Source: Litomosoides sigmodontis (lineage: Eukaryota > Nematoda > Chromadorea > Rhabditida > Onchocercidae). From it: a stretch of DNA of 64,000 nt. Each line of letters starts with the position of its first letter. Position 1 is the stretch's first letter. The notes under the pieces are model-generated. The model was not told where the DNA came from and did not search any database. It saw nothing but the letters and a program-made list of their open reading frames with translations. A program made the translations under genes and the position numbers. Location: contig OY718805.1 of NCBI GenBank assembly GCA_963070105.1, positions 8,115,001 to 8,179,000 on the forward strand, written 5' to 3'. Shown here one piece after another: positions 63,855-64,000 of the stretch.

Positions 63855-64000
63855 ATTATGTAAACTTCATTTATCATTTATAATTATTTGCAATTATTCG
63901 TATAAGAATATTAAATAGACCCCACTGTTGTTTCAGGAGTGATATAACTTGATTGTACAAAGCTGACATTTCATCCCTGTGATTCCTTAATTTTTATTAT
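63855..64000 (+). other. 3' flank of ALG3
   Basis: AT-rich sequence after the ALG3 stop. ATTAAA variants occur near 63909, but no canonical AATAAA was noticed before the window ends. Confidence 0.5.

Noticed and set aside
1..64000. CRISPR arrays, tRNA or rRNA genes, transposases, reverse transcriptases, bacterial endosymbiont inserts
   Set aside because: No repeat-spacer pattern, no paired A/B box with a cloverleaf, no rRNA-like segment and no enzyme motifs of mobile elements were recognised by eye.

Overview
This window is eukaryotic and very AT-rich. It has small protein-coding exons separated by AT-rich introns with GT-AG borders, poly-T tracts and many pure microsatellites. The gene content (F-spondin with a Kunitz domain, a Y-box cold-shock protein, a tandem haem-peroxidase gene) and splice acceptors sitting 0-7 nt before five start codons point to a nematode that uses spliced-leader trans-splicing. 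I infer a parasitic clade III (spirurid or filarial-like) worm; the species cannot be fixed from the sequence alone.

Six exon-resolved genes could be reconstructed with consistent reading phase, plus a seventh (a small one) of unknown family. Layout: 1-8070 mostly non-coding, with two weak exon candidates facing each other near 4.6-5.2 kb. 8071-11393 (-) is lipid phosphate phosphatase 1, 7 exons, 359 aa. 11.4-17.9 kb is a repeat-rich spacer that includes a perfectly uniform 12-bp polypyrimidine array of about 0.5 kb. 17969-21337 (+) is lipid phosphatase 2, 6 exons, 285 aa, divergent from the first and sharing its intron positions. 21925-27865 (-) is F-spondin, 15 exons, 820 aa, tail-to-tail with phosphatase 2. 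30502-33298 (+) is a Y-box cold-shock protein, 9 exons, about 308 aa. 35612-48755 (-) is one 27-exon gene encoding a secreted 1415-aa protein with two animal haem-peroxidase domains, of which the first has lost its catalytic residues. 51599-55778 (-) is a 501-aa class II-like histone deacetylase, 9 exons. 58488-59197 (+) is a small predicted 77-aa protein of unknown family. 60739-63854 (+) is ALG3, the ER dolichol-P-mannose-dependent mannosyltransferase, 10 exons, 440 aa.

These genes are not an operon or a single pathway; they are unrelated neighbours. The one clear evolutionary link is the phosphatase pair, which looks like an old inverted duplication. The most interesting observations are the tandem peroxidase with a degenerate first domain, the shared phosphatase gene structure with a GC-AG intron in one copy, a scrambled exon fragment inside a peroxidase intron, and two unusual simple-repeat arrays, one of them in a 3' UTR. 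I found no CRISPR array, rRNA, tRNA, transposase or reverse transcriptase. I do not think the window contains a demonstrably new multi-gene system.
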